Shown here piece by piece: positions 32,099 through 43,579 of a stretch of DNA of 64,000 nucleotides; position 1 is the stretch's first letter, and each line of letters begins with the position of its first letter. The translations under genes were made by a program, and so were the position numbers. The stretch is from Acanthosepion esculentum. Lineage: Eukaryota > Mollusca > Cephalopoda > Sepiida > Sepiidae. Where the stretch lies: contig OZ038488.1 in assembly GCA_964036315.1 (NCBI GenBank), positions 61,154,754 to 61,218,753 on the forward strand, read 5' to 3'. The notes beneath the pieces are model-generated. The model searched no databases. It had not been told where the DNA came from and saw only the letters and a program-made list of their open reading frames with translations.

Positions 32099-32285
32099 CA
32101 GTGTAACCCGGATATAAGAGACCCGGATATAAGATAAACCCGGATATAAGAGGGATTTTATCTGGTCCCAAATTAGAGCCTGTGTTAATGTATATAAAAT
32201 AGACCAAACCCGGATATAAGAGAAACCCGGATATAAGATACTTCTTCTCCGGTCCCGACAACTCTCTTACATCCGGGTTACACTG
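32099..32285. mobile_element. pogo/Tigger-like MITE, 187 bp, TA-flanked
   Basis: Terminal repeats CAGTGTAACCCGGATATAAG... and its inverted copy at 32264-32285 match over 22 bp with one mismatch. TA dinucleotides lie on both sides (32097-32098, 32286-32287). The motif acccggatataaga is repeated four more times inside, always in the left-end orientation. No transposase. The end sequence resembles pogo/Tigger termini. Confidence 0.8.
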
Positions 32286-32457
32286 TATGTATTACGGAAT
32301 CTAACCTTTTGGCGAAATTCATTTAAAATGCTCTTTAGCCATTTTAGTCTTGTCGCCTTAAAGTTTATTTAACTTTGTTAATCTAAAATAAATTTAGAAT
32401 TTTTTAATTAAAGTTAATTTATAATTAATCTCTATGAATATTTTTATTCATACAATC
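32286..32457. other. AT-rich spacer
   Basis: T/A-rich DNA between the MITE and a LINE end. Confidence 0.4.
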
Positions 32458-32672
32458 ATCCCGTCTGTGGAACTCCCTTCGTTTTGCTTGCTTCCCTGAT
32501 AACTATAATCTTCAAATATTCTATCGACATCTGAAAACCTGATGTTGTTCCCCGTCCTTCTCTGTATCCTTTCCTCAAGCACGCATCTTCACTCTTGTTC
32601 TCAATCCTCTGTAACCCCTTGCGTGCTAGTGGCACTCCCGCCTTGCTTGGGATGAATTGCTTAAAAAAAATA
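32458..32672 (+). pseudogene. jockey-1 LINE 3' end
   Basis: RLWNSLRFACFPDNYNLQIF with in-frame decay, then the shared 3' UTR (gtaaccccttgcgtgctagt, cgccttgcttgggatgaat) ending in an A-run. Confidence 0.75.
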
Positions 32673-33677
32673 CGTTAATGATAAACTTTTTATATCGGTA
32701 AACTTTATTTTGATTCCTAATAATTAAAAAGGATGTTGAATTTTTACTAAACTTCTTATACCGTAATTTTCTCCCATGAATTTTAAGAAAACATATGTGT
32801 ATGTATACTAGTTTTTTATATGCATATATGTCCATCTGTATACATTTTATGCTTTTATATACGCATATATATCAATATTTGTTCCTGTGTGAATTTGCCG
32901 TCGTTAGATGAAAATGTGTAGTGTATGACGTATTGTGATTGGAATCCAAATGTTATTTTATATTCATTTACTTCCTGTTCAATTTTATTTACATGAGGGT
33001 CTCAAAGGTTCCATACAGATCTGCAAGACAAATAGTCCGACCTAGGATTTATTTGATTGGCTAACAAATGCCAAAACGTAACGAACATCTACGACGATTT
33101 ATTATCAACAAAATTCCTCATAATTGAAATAAATAAAGTGAGACCAGTCGAATAAGTGAATGAAATGAGTAATTAAAATTTATGTCCATGCGCTCCACGT
33201 TTTATGTGGCATCTTGAACGGACGGAAGGCAGCAGACATATTATGTTAAATTTTATGTACCAGCTCCTGTCGCTTTTGAAATGATTTCTTAGTTATTGTT
33301 TAAATTGTGAATATTTCAGATATCCCGACAGGATAATGTCGCAGAGAACTGCTACAGTAATATAAAGTAATATAAATAATATATAATATCGATACTGTAT
33401 AAGTAATATAATGATGCAAATCGGATAGTGTATATCGAAATAAGTTATTTTGTAGATCGCCCAAATCTTTATAAACATGGCTCGCTTACATCAAAGGGAA
33501 ATGCTATTATGACAAATAAGGTCTACAGTAATCAGAAATACAGTGTAGTGGATATTTGAAAGATTATCAGAAATTTCAATTTTGGAAGTTTGAAGTTAGA
33601 TGATTTGGCACCGTGAGATTTTTATATATATGCTATGAGAAAATATTTCTCCAAGTAATTGTTTTGAAAAGTATTTT
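32673..33677. other. No recognisable gene
   Basis: AT-rich; frames of 60-70 codons on the minus strand lack motifs. Confidence 0.4.
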
Positions 33678-34210
33678 TTTAAGCGTTTCATCCCAAGCAA
33701 GGCGGGAAGCCACTAGAACGCAAGGGGTTACAGAGAGTTGGAGCGAGAGCAAATAGGAGTGATGAAGAGAATGATAGGGGATAGATCAAGGCATCTGGAG
33801 ACGTTGATTGACATTACATTTGAATAGTTGGAGATTATAGCTATCATGGAAACAGGAAAAGGCGAGGGAGTTCCACAGGCGAGAAGTGCGAGACATGATC
33901 TGGGAACTAGCGAAAGCAGCTCATCAGAGCAGTTACCATGGAAGTATTTGTAAAGACGGAGGCGACAGCACGTCTGTGAGAAATCGACTGTAGACGAGAT
34001 GCCAGATCAGGGCCAATTACATTGCATATCCGTCTCTGGATTTTATCAAGAACCTTGAAACAAATAGAAGGGGCTCCAGACCATATATGGCAGCAATACT
34101 CCATGGTTGATTTGTAGATTTGAAGGATCGACTCCGACGAGAAAAATTTCCTGGCACGGCCAACTTTCCTCGCGGTGGACGAAGCTATTGACTCAATGTA
34201 TTTGTTCCAT
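33678..34210 (-). pseudogene. jockey-1 LINE RT C-terminal region and 3' UTR
   Basis: The minus strand from about 34200 carries a degraded upstream part, then an open 65-codon stretch MEYCCHIWSGAPSICFKVLD, KIQRRICNVIGPDLASRLQS, ISHRRAVAS. The next part is deleted or frameshifted: RTSRLWNSL-type text appears near 33870. The shared 3' UTR ends at 33678. This is the clearest jockey-1 copy. Confidence 0.85.
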
Positions 34211-34485
34211 CCTTTAAAAAATCTACCAAAAACAGTTGTTGTGAAATCATAAGACCATTAACAGAATATCAATGAGTCTTTTATTTTTAATACATTTTTA
34301 AATCCCTCCTCAGGATAAATGACGTAACAAAATGTTTTCCTTACCAGTTTTCTTAATGGATCATGGTCTTTAGAAACATTTAAATTATTTTTTCTTGCGT
34401 TGAATCTAATTAACGCCTACACAAACTACGATCTAGAATTGGAATGAAAGCAGTGATGGCACCTACCCTGAATTCAACATTAAAT
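34211..34485. other. No recognisable gene
   Basis: AT-rich DNA between two LINE-derived segments. Confidence 0.4.
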
Positions 34486-34489
34486 ATTC

Positions 34490-34700
34490 AGGATATGGAA
34501 TTAGTAAATGCTAAACACTTTAGATACGTTAGTGTATAGATCAGTTCAGTTTGGGTGAAAAAGGAATTTGAATATAGAATAGGTTGCACTAGAGGTAGAT
34601 TCGCCCTGCAAAGCCAAAATGTCAAACTGAAAAATCGTTTTCTTAAAAAGCCTCGATAAAATGAAACTTTCATATGACTGTCATGCATGGCGCCAAGCCC
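34490..34700 (+). pseudogene. Possible LINE RT fragment, third type
   Basis: The plus frame reads VNAKHFRYVSV, a stop, then KKEFEYRIGCTRGRFALQSQ and LKNRFLKK. The pattern fits the FKYLGS...DFEIRIGKAW...LKIRLFKA block after the RT active site in some LINEs. Evidence is weak and the segment is short. Confidence 0.35.
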
Positions 34701-34904
34701 GTTCAGAAATATATAAATTGTTAGCTGTATACAACAGTTTCCTGAGACCAATGGTAAAAAAGGCTTTGAGCGAGTGAATCCTGAATGTCTTTACAATGAT
34801 CACCCCTCTTTGAACTGGCGCTACATATTCACAAAAAAGAACTGTAGCAAATAACAGAAACCACATCACTTGAGAACTACCAACAGCAGCAACAACTAAA
34901 ATGG

Positions 34905-35180
34905 ATAGCACGTAACTAGAAGAGAAAATAATTACATACTCAAGATGTTAGCATCTTCAAATGAAAAGTTAGGAAGGAAATTCCCATCAATACAGAAAGG
35001 AGCGATTACAGCTCCGGGACCTGAAAAACCGGTTTTCCTGAAAAATAATTTTAAGAGAAAGATTTTTAAATTTCGGTAGAATGGAGTACTGGCTGTTCAA
35101 TCAGTGAATGCCAAAAGTTTCCTTGTGTCATTACTATTCTTACACTTTAAAAGAAACTTGGATTAATGTCAGGATAACCT
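34905..35180. repeat. Dispersed repeat R, copy 2
   Basis: taactagaagagaaaataat, then gttaggaaggaaattcccat, gaaaaaccggttttcctgaa and gaaagatttttaaatttc, in the same order as the copies at 8530 and 55855. Confidence 0.55.
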
Positions 35181-35234
35181 ACTGGTCAAATTATAATTTC
35201 TGTTTTTAATAATAATCAGTCGTCCTGGGTATAA

Positions 35235-35675
35235 GGATAGACTACATCATGAAGTTTAGGCCTCTGATCGGGAGATTGGAGCTTTTGCGGAGTGTGGAAT
35301 CACCTCTTCACTACTGTTGTTCCAAGGTCCACCCTCACCTGTTAGGCTTTCAGCTATGGGCAAATAGTGAACACCCAAGCTAAAATCAACTGCATATTTT
35401 TATAATAAAATGAGCAACAATAGAATTTTATAACAAAATGATAATCAATGATACAATAAAAATATATTTTCTATAGTAAAATTACTAACAATACATTTTA
35501 TAATCTACAATCTATATATCTAAAAAAAAAACATCCGTTTGCTCTGAAAGTATAAAATGATGTACAAAATATCTGTAGTTAAAAGCATAAGATAATAAAA
35601 TATTTAGATTTCAGCGTTACATAACCCATAGAGATTGATGTCCGCTAAATAGAATCAATCAACCAAAATACCTAT
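35235..35675 (+). mobile_element. Family X SINE-like element, copy 3
   Basis: Head ggcctctgatcgggagattg, then ttgttccaaggtccaccctc, gctatgggcaaatagtgaac, internal repeats (aaatgagcaacaatagaat and variants). Tail: tagatttcagcgttacataa, then gattgatgtccgctaaatag. Confidence 0.7.
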
Positions 35676-35684
35676 TTATAGTAA

Positions 35685-35872
35685 AATCACTAACAACACA
35701 TCTTTACAGCAGAATGACCAAATATACATTTTACCTGTAGTTGAAGGCGTGCAATAGCTTTGAAAATATCTGTAATTGAAGGCGTGCAGTAGCTTTGAAA
35801 ATATCTGTAATTGAAGGCTTATCATTGCGTTCAGGACATTTAGGTTTCGGCATTAAATAACTTCAGAATCTA
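35685..35872 (+). mobile_element. Family X partial copy with internal tandem repeat
   Basis: Lacks the head. The unit tttgaaaatatctgtaattg plus aaggcgtgcagtagc (about 34 bp) occurs twice with a partial third. Then the tail gtttcggcattaaataac. It abuts a jockey-1 fragment. Confidence 0.65.
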
Positions 35873-36420
35873 CTTTACATATCAATAAGTCTACATTCGT
35901 CCATGCTTAGAATATTGCCACCATATATGGTCCGGTGCTCCTGCTATATATTTAGAGATTCCTAATAGAATCCAAAGAAGAATCAGCAATATTATTGGCG
36001 TCTCGGCTTCAGGTACTTCCCAACGCCGTAAAGTCTCTTCCTTGCGTCTTTTTTTACAAATACTTTCATGATATATGTTTGAGCGAGCTCTTCCATATGG
36101 TACCCAGACTTTATGAATTTAAGCACAGAAGTAGATAGGCAACAATCAATTTACAGTTGACTTGACTAGACTTAGCCGTAAATTCTATGCTAACACTTTC
36201 ATTTCTCGCTTGTGGAACTCCTATCCGGTTCCATGCTTTCCAGTTTACTTTGAGATTCAAAAATTTAAATGCAGTGTCAATCGTTATCTGCTGTCTTCCT
36301 GAATACTTTTCTTTAATTCTCGCTCATTAGTAATCTTTATGTTTTTGAATTTCACAGCCAGTAACTCCTTGTGTCTTAGTGGATTTATTGCCTTGCTTGG
36401 GGTGTAATGACCCATACAAA
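35873..36420 (+). pseudogene. jockey-1 LINE RT C-terminal region and 3' UTR
   Basis: Frame-broken plus strand: degraded YCHHIWSGAP block, IQRRISNIIGVSASG, FYKYFHDICLSELF then RLYEFKHRSR, LWNSYPVPCFPVYFE, and IQKFKCSVNRYLL. The common 3' UTR follows, ending with ccttgcttggggtgtaatga. Confidence 0.75.
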
Positions 36421-36671
36421 AAGTCATAAGGCCAAGATTCCTAAATTATTTTTCATTATTTTCTCTTCTAGTTGGATGGGTTTTTTTTTAATTAATATTT
36501 TGGAAATTCTCTAGTTATGTTCTTTTTGTTATTTTGTAAAGGCCTTCGCTTGTGTTGGTTGAGTGTCATTATATGTGAGATGATAAAGGATCGCCTTATG
36601 GCGGGTATCACTAAAAAGAGAAATCAGAATAATTATTCTGATTTAATAATAAGCAGATGGGCCAACATTTA
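36421..36671. other. No recognisable gene
   Basis: AT-rich DNA. Confidence 0.4.
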
Positions 36672-36716
36672 GAGTTATGGTTAGAATTAGGGTTAGGGCT
36701 ATGGTTAGGGTTAAGG
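36672..36716 (+). repeat. Interstitial telomere-like repeats
   Basis: About seven degenerate units of the metazoan telomere hexamer TTAGGG (tagaattagggttagggc, tatggttagggttaagg). Confidence 0.75.
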
Positions 36717-36984
36717 TGCACCTATTTCCAGCTGAAACCCACCAAGCTCTGTACACATAGATGAATCCTCTGGATTCTCTTCGTATTCCATTACTAAGAT
36801 TAGTAAGGGAAGGTTACTGAATAGAATAATCAAACGAAGTTTGTTAATGAACAATAATACTTAGGACAAGAACAACACATATAAGATTCATTAGCGGCGT
36901 GTAGAAGAAGTAGTCAACTGATATAAGTGAGAAGAGTGAATTCCACAATGAATCTTCAACTGCAGAATATCTACCAACCGCCAC

Positions 36985-37085
36985 GCGCGGTCAGATGTGG
37001 CACAAGGCCGAATTTAATGTGGGGTGTCCGAGCTCGTAGGCTCGGCCAAAGATTTTTCCGTTGACGGAGTCGGGTAGCTGTTTCC
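36985..37085 (-). mobile_element. SINE-C fragment
   Basis: gtggcacaaggccgaattta is the reverse complement of the SINE-C body at 39960. A box B-like GAGCTCGGACACCCC lies upstream on the minus strand. Confidence 0.45.
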
Positions 37086-37244
37086 CGAGACGAGATATAT
37101 ATTGTTGAGGTCCGCATAACAGCAGCGAAAAGAAATGAAACAACAATAAGTTACAGTCTCTTTTTCAATTTGGTACAAACTGTTTTTATTTGTATTGTTT
37201 TCTGTTGAGTATGTATGTCCTATTATATATCATTGCTTGCTGGA

Positions 37245-37625
37245 CAATCACGCTATAGATGAAAAAGGCAACAGAAAGGCGGTTCTACAGAAGGATGCTG
37301 AGAATTCCATGGGCTGAACATATGAATTAGAAGGAAGTTTGGGGGAGTACAAATAAATATGACATGTATCATTAGAATCAGAAAGCGACAATTGAAATTT
37401 CTAGGGCAATTAATGAGGAAAGATGACTTGAATAATTTGGCATTCACAAAATATAATGGCGACAATAGAAACATGGGAAAGCAACTAATAACCTACACAT
37501 GCTTGTGTAAATGTTTGGCCGAACAGGGATTAGGAGAGATATAAAAAAGACAAGCCTTACTAAGAGCTAGGTAGGAGAGGAATTTGAGAAGAGCTACGGT
37601 CGATCATGTCCTGCAGGGCACATAG
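37245..37625 (+). pseudogene. LINE-A C-terminal tail and 3' end
   Basis: The frame-broken plus strand reads RRFYRRMLRIPWAEH, then IRKRQLKFLGQLMRKDDLNN, KQLITYTCLCKCLAEQGLGE. The 3' terminus is cctgcagggcacatagaagt. Confidence 0.75.
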
Positions 37626-37757
37626 AAGTAAAAGATGGCTACAATTGAATTTCTAAATCCTGATTCTAATTTTACGATAGGAACACTGTGCAACTTTTGT
37701 AGAAAATGCTGGTATAGTCATAGGGGTGGTGATTTTTAAACTCAAAAAATAAAAGTA

Positions 37758-38301
37758 AAGGGTGTTCCAATAACTTGGACCAATTTTAAATGTGAATTAA
37801 TTTTAAGCGTCTAATGATATTTTTCTTTTTCTTTCAGATTTAACAACTTAAGTCTTTGGCAATTTCAACCATAGAAAGATTAACAATCAAACAACGCGTT
37901 AAAGTTATCGAAGCCTATTGCGAAAATGGACGTTCAAACAGAGATTTTCCAAGGTCGGATCATCTCTCGAAACAGCGAAGTCAACTGGCCATCACGATCG
38001 TGCGACTTGACGGCTTTCCATTTCTTCCTTCAGGGTCAAACAACAATTCAACAGCTGAAGGATGAGATAATAAAGCATATTGGTGAGACCGAGGAGCAAC
38101 TATGCAGAGACGCCATCAAAATTTCGACCATCGAGTGAAGGTGTGCTGCCGAAGTCTTGGCAGACATTTGGGCGATATTATTTTTTTGCACATAACTGCC
38201 ATGACTTAAATAACATGATCCAATAGAGAAAGAAAGAAATTTTCACCAATAACACCTATTTATTTACGGCTGATTTTGATCCGTCTTAATGAAACACCCT
38301 T
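37758..38301 (+). mobile_element. Non-autonomous mariner element, copy 2
   Basis: TA-flanked on both sides (37756-37757, 38302-38303). The ends begin AAGGGTGTTCCAATAA and, inverted, AAGGGTGTTTCATTAA. It has the N-terminal start ERLTIKQRVKVIEAYCENGR, then the same jump to C-terminal sequence as copy 1. An extra deletion of about 30 bp follows the FHFFLQGQ block. It then reads QQLKDEIIKHIGETEEQLCR. Confidence 0.85.
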
Positions 38302-38509
38302 TATAATAAAATAGTAATAAAATAGTAATACAAAAGATTCTGTATATAATTCTACTGTACATAAATGATTTTAAATTATTTAGAGTTGAACTAATATCCT
38401 CATCGTCGTTGTTATTATTGCAATGCTTCAGTTGTATCAGGGAAATCCAAACAGAAGACTTATTTGATCTTACGGAATATATTGTTCTCCTTTCGATGTC
38501 CATATTTAA

Positions 38510-38640
38510 GGATATCTAGTATTGCTCACTATTAGTACGGTTCAATTATTGATCACCTTGTTTCCACCGAGCCTGAGTCTTTACTACGCAGTTCAGAGAT
38601 TGAGCTCACTATTACTATACCACCAAATTTCGTAATTAAC
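38510..38640 (-). mobile_element. SINE-F, tRNA-like head, copy 2
   Basis: Minus strand: gaaatttggtggtatagtaa, gtgagctcaatctctg (box B-like), gctcggtggaaacaaggtga, paralleling 30145-30265. Confidence 0.55.
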
Positions 38641-38755
38641 GTTTGAAACCACTAGACTATTGCCCTATAGATTAAATACAGTGTGTAGTTCGAAATTACT
38701 TGAACGTTACTAGGATCGATGTGTACCTAAGAAGGCAGAAGGAATTAGCCACAGA

Positions 38756-38965
38756 ATGTTTGTGATATTAACAACAAAGATTAGGATATTAGTCTTTCTA
38801 GTTTTCACCTATCTTATCTCCGTATCCTGCCTTGGTCCTATTAATAGACAATGCAACCAGTACGCACTATATACCTATTATCGGCCATCACGGATAGACG
38901 TTATATTTGATACCGCTATTTTCGGCGTCACTGTAATTCAGCTTCAGCTCGTGATATATTTTTAA
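38756..38965 (+). other. Unassigned 69-codon frame with signal-peptide-like start
   Basis: MFVILTTKIRILVFLVFTYL is strongly hydrophobic with a positive charge, ending in a plausible SVSC-LG cleavage region. The remaining 45 residues have one further Cys and no known motif. In AT-rich DNA hydrophobic frames arise easily, so this may be chance. Confidence 0.15.
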
Positions 38966-39879
38966 TACTCATCAAGGTGAAATAGTCTTTAGTCGGTTTG
39001 ATCAGAGAAAAGTTGAACTTGTGTTATATGTCTTATCTTGATCAAGATACACTAAGAGAAATCAGTCTTTATGCATGAATTATCTGTTTGTTTTTTTTTT
39101 AATCCGTTTATTCTCTCCACCCAACTTTGATGCATTGTTCTATCTTTCGATTTCAAATTTGTCTTCTTTTTTTCTCTCTCTGTTCTTATTTCGCTCTATC
39201 TTTGACGCTGCCACTCTCTCTTCATTTTGACGCTTTCATTTTCTCATTGCTCTTTCTGTTTCTTTCATTTTTTTTCCTCTCCATATCTTTTCTCTCTTAA
39301 TTATGTTGAATATCGAGATTTTAAGCTCGTCTAATGCGATATAACGAGAAGGTGTCATTCGTTAAAGAAAATACATTAACGGAAAGAGAAAAAAAAGTCC
39401 ATAAATAAAAATCACTCGAATTTAACTTCTCCGAAATTACTCGAATGAACAGAATGATTTGTCGGATACTTTTTTTCCGGTGATGAATACAAATAGAACT
39501 GATTATATCCGTTTTCTGCGTCAAGCTGATACGTAAAGTAAGGTATTGAGAATTGTGACGTTTTTATTTTCCATTTCCAAATTCCAGGTAATTTTTTTAA
39601 AATTGCAGCAAAAAAACAAATAAATAAAATTTAAAAAAATAAATAAATAATTATCTGATTAGGAAAATGAGAATTAAATTTAATATTTTATGAAAAATGA
39701 AATGATAACTAGATTCAAATTTATGAAATATATTCACTAACACAGTTTGACAAAATAAAATCATAGCAGTAGGATTAAAAAGGATATGTTAATACTAAAC
39801 TTTTTTTCAATGAGGGCAGATCACGGGCCTGTTTATGTTGTTTAGTCATATGTCAAGATTAAGTGGGCACCTAGGGGTG
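38966..39879. other. No recognisable gene
   Basis: AT-rich, with pyrimidine-rich 39130-39300. Confidence 0.4.
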
Positions 39880-40000
39880 GTGTAATGGTTAGCAAGATTG
39901 TCTCGCGAGAACAATTACGACCGAGTAGTGAGTTGGATCCTCACTGGGTGCCCGCTACTTTCGGCCTTGTGCCACATCTAAGATACGCTTGGGAAATCAC
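39880..40000 (+). mobile_element. SINE-C, tRNA-derived
   Basis: gggtggtgtaatggttagca (box A-like), then gagttggatcctcac (box B-like, imperfect), then ttcggccttgtgccacatct. The intervening anticodon region is not tRNA-like, so it is a SINE head rather than a tRNA gene. Confidence 0.6.
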
Positions 40001-40099
40001 TATATCAAGATTAAGTGATGTTGGCTATAAAAACGTATAAAAAATGACTATCTGTATAGTCAGGGTTGCCGCCGCCCACTTTGAAATGCAGAGAAATAT

Positions 40100-40515
40100 T
40101 TTCTTCTTTTGTGTGTCTTATCCCTTCAGGACGTGGGTGGTCATGGCTCTCCACAACTTTCCCCATGACTCTTTAGCAACTATTCTTCCCCTTTTTCTGC
40201 CATCTGTTCAAACAAGCTCGCCATGTAGGCGGCCGGTTGCTTTTTACTATCTCTCTTGCCTTATGAAGCCCTGTGAGAGTTAAGTTTTCCAAGCCCCCAT
40301 CCTCATTATGTGTCCAAGAAATTTCTCTTTCTGATTCTAAATATAAATGTTTGTTTTGATACCATTTACTTTAAGACTTCCTCATTGATTACTCGCTCCG
40401 TCCGTTAAATTCACATTATCCTTCTGCAGAATCACATTTCTGTTGCTTTCATTTTATTTTCATCTGTGGCAGGATTGCCCAGCATTCACAGCCAAACAAG
40501 AGTAGTCATCTCACA
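40100..40515 (-). pseudogene. LINE-A C-terminal tail
   Basis: The minus strand starts with a degraded LFGCECWAILPQMKIK block (about 40500), then WSDGASNQ-type text, LNIRKRNFLDT-like text, and the terminal MTTHVLKG block. The 3' end is at about 40100 next to ttcttcttttg. Confidence 0.7.
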
Positions 40516-41212
40516 TAGAAATTTATCAGTCATTTTTTTTTTAGTGGGGGGTTCTCTCTTTGTTTTGTTTTATCGGGAAGATAACATGAAGAACGTATAT
40601 TATTTTTCAATTTTAGATTAAGATAGATTATCGATCACAAGAATGAAATATGATTATATCATACGTCAGAAGAAACGAATATCCATATTCCTTTTGAAGT
40701 CATGACATTTCCCGTTCTTGTCTTCTCTGTGATATATATATAGATTTAACAAGATTAGTTATGAAAACAAGGAAAAGTTCTACGTGGAGCCAATGAAAAC
40801 TAGACTTATTTGAATGGCTCTGGAGATTGGCATCTATGGGGACGCAACCACTACTTCTCTGGAGAAGAACAAAACACAGGGATCGCCAGCAGCCTATTCA
40901 TAGCACACTTACTATATACTTCACCTTAATTCGGTACCGCAGGGATTATCATAAAAAATATACCAATAAAAAAAGATGCCGTACAAAAAAGTCAGAGAAC
41001 TTGTTAATAATGATAGCAAGTCTTTTTAGTTTCAGAAGAAGAATTTTTGGCTCCTCAAAACGAATTAATATGGGACGCTTTCTCAAACATTTAGATAAGT
41101 AAAAGCTATAGAAACTGGACGGGAATTATATCGTCTTAATTGATTTGATCACTCCCACTTCGAGGCCTCAAACGAGTAAAATTATTTTTGCATAAAAGGT
41201 AAAAAAAAAATA

Positions 41213-41216
<4 letters not shown>
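40516..41216. other. No recognisable gene
   Basis: A 91-codon plus frame (40827-41102, MASMGTQPLLLWRRTKHRDR...) is basic and unassigned. Otherwise AT-rich. Confidence 0.35.

Positions 41217-41285
<69 letters not shown>
41217..41285. repeat. (AT)n microsatellite
   Basis: Pure AT tract of about 68 bp. Confidence 0.97.
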
Positions 41286-41287
<2 letters not shown>

Positions 41288-41609
41288 ATTGTAAAAACAA
41301 AATATGTTCTAGTGATGCCAACTTCACGAATAAACGTCGCTGGAGAATGGCCAAAATTGTAAACAAAGAATTTTTAAACTTATCCAGCAGTTATCAATTA
41401 AGCATTTACTAATCTCGTCAAAATATTACATCATCTTTTAACAACCAAACAAAAACAACTTTAATGTTTGAAAATTTCACTCCTGCGTTCAGTTTAAAAT
41501 AATGGGCAGGAAAAACAGTTTTATTCTATTTCCCGTTTGTTACATTATACTAATAAATTTGAAAGGAAATTTATTTCGTTTTACTAACTTCAATGACAGT
41601 AATTTTAAT

Positions 41610-41950
41610 AGCACTTGCTATATATTTTAGAGATTCTTTATAAAATCCAAAGAAGAATCAGCAATGTTATTAGTCCTGACCTGGCATCTTGGCTTCAGTC
41701 ACTTCAGTCTTTCAGTAAATTCCCCGTGCTTTTTCTATAAATATTTTCATGGTAACTGTTCTGATGAACTTTCCTCTACGGTACGTAGACTTTATGAATT
41801 TAAGCGCTGTACTAGATTGCCGGCATGGTCTCATCAATTTACACTTGAAATGGCTAGATGCAACCGTAAGTTCTATGCTGACAGTTCCTTCTATCGAACT
41901 TCTGACTTTTGGAAATTTCTGCGTATAATATATTTCCTTTATTTTTTCTA
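41610..41950 (+). pseudogene. jockey-1 LINE RT C-terminal fragment
   Basis: IQRRISNVISPDLASWLQSL, then in an open frame FYKYFHGNCSDELSSTVRRL, YEFKRCTRLPAWSHQFTLEM, FYADSSFYRTSDFWKFL. The order and spacing match the other jockey-1 copies. The 3' UTR is missing. Confidence 0.8.
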
Positions 41951-41989
41951 ACTCATACTATATAAAAGACCGAAATAACTATGGCAAAA

Positions 41990-42300
41990 AAGTTTTTCTT
42001 TCATACACTTTCGACTAAACATCCTTTGGAAGACTCGCGTTATACTGAACTGAGAGAAAATCAAAATGAATTCATTTAACATTTACATATGACAGAAAAT
42101 GATGTTAGACAAATGATTGAGAAAATTGAAAAAATAAATAATTAATACAAAAATAATAACAACCTAATAACTAAAGCAGGAAATGTATCTATAAACTGTC
42201 ATGAATGTCACAATAAATACATAGATTAAACCTCGAGTAATGTAAATAAAAGATTATATGAACACAAATGTAATCGATTAAAAAAGCACACTCAATGAAT
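41990..42300 (+). pseudogene. PLE GIY-YIG endonuclease fragment
   Basis: The frame reads VSINCHECHNKYID, stop, TSSNVNKRLYEHKCNRLKKH. This is the I-x-C-x-x-C-x-x-x-Y-I-G-x-T and R-x-x-E-H arrangement of the GIY-YIG domain at the C-terminus of Penelope-like elements. The Gly of YIG is replaced and the frame is broken. A degraded linker region precedes it. Confidence 0.7.
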
Positions 42301-42394
42301 TAGTTAGTCAGTGTGGTGGGTTTTGCTACAATTTCGATTTTTTAAATAAATGCAAATTTAATTAAGTGAAAAACCAATTTAAGAGTCCTGGATA

Positions 42395-42870
42395 TGGTGA
42401 TAACATACATCTGGTAGCAAGGCCTCTGATCAGCAGGTTTTGAGGAGCGTACAGCCACCTCTTAATTGCTGTTGTTCCCAGATCCACCCTGACCCTGGGT
42501 GGTAGCACCTGTTAAGGTCTCATCTATGGGCAAATAGTTGCCCCCACCCCAAACTGAGATCAAAACGCTATGAAAGTGTAAAGCAATAATTTTTTGAAAA
42601 AAATATACCAGTAATATATTTTTGGAAATACATTTTTGTCGGCAATACATTTTTGATAAAAAAAAAAAATAGTGCCGGCAATACATTTTTGATAAAAAAT
42701 ATTGCCGGCAATACATTTTTGATAAAAAATATTGCCGGCAATACATTTTGGATAAAAAAAAAAAACAATATTTTCGGCAATACATTTTTGATTTTTAAAA
42801 CAATATATTGCCGGTATTACATTTTTGATAAAAAAAATATTGCCGGCAATACATTTTTGGACTCTAGACA
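42395..42870 (+). mobile_element. Family X SINE-like element with expanded minisatellite
   Basis: Head gcaaggcctctgatcagcag, ttgttcccagatccaccctg, ctatgggcaaatagttgcc. Then about seven tandem units of roughly 30 bp built on gccggcaatacatttttgat followed by an A-run (42630-42865). The usual SINE tail is not seen afterwards. Confidence 0.75.
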
Positions 42871-43488
42871 AAACCCCTCTATACAAAAATACGTCATTGA
42901 AACCTGATCTACAAAGTGATTTCTTACAAATAATACATATTCTATTCATACGAACCTATCTTATCTATAAACCGAACTAAAAGCAATTTGGAAAATCATG
43001 AATGTATAGAAACTGCTTTCATCGCTAGAATATCTACGGCCATTTTGCATACAGTTTCTTAAACCATTTCACTGTTCATGGCAGATCTTCTATTATCAGA
43101 AAAAGTGTACGGAAACTAAATGAGATACGTCTGACGGAGAAAAAAAGTACCTAAAAAATTAAAAGAAATAAAGTTCAATGTTCGCATTTCTTCAGTAATG
43201 GTTCGAGTTTATCTCTCCTCCTAAGCATATTAAATCATTAGTTTAGTCCAATGAAGTCCTTCGAGAAGACTAAACGCCTTACAAAAACATTTTCTAATCA
43301 GTCATTCATTTGCTTAACAATTACATATGTTAAATATTAAATTGGAATTGAATCTACTTAGTAGCATCTGCTATACGGATAAAACCTAAATATAATACTC
43401 AAATGTTTTTTCTCGTTTTAGTCGAAAAGTAGTGGCCATTTTATTTAAGTGTTACTGCATTCCATATACTTGAAATATGTTAATTCTC

Positions 43489-43492
<4 letters not shown>
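42871..43492. other. No recognisable gene
   Basis: AT-rich DNA between the family X copy and the PLE inverted repeat. Confidence 0.4.

Positions 43493-43573
<81 letters not shown>
43493..43573. repeat. (AT)n microsatellite
   Basis: Pure AT tract of about 80 bp at the outer end of a PLE-derived inverted repeat. Confidence 0.97.

Positions 43574-43579
<6 letters not shown>

Noticed and set aside
38756..38965. Small secreted peptide gene
   Set aside because: Only a hydrophobic N-terminus supports it; two Cys, no mature-peptide pattern, and such frames are common in AT-rich DNA. Kept as a low-confidence open frame only.
42630..42865. CRISPR-like array
   Set aside because: Direct tandem units without unique spacers, inside a eukaryotic SINE-like element; it is a minisatellite.
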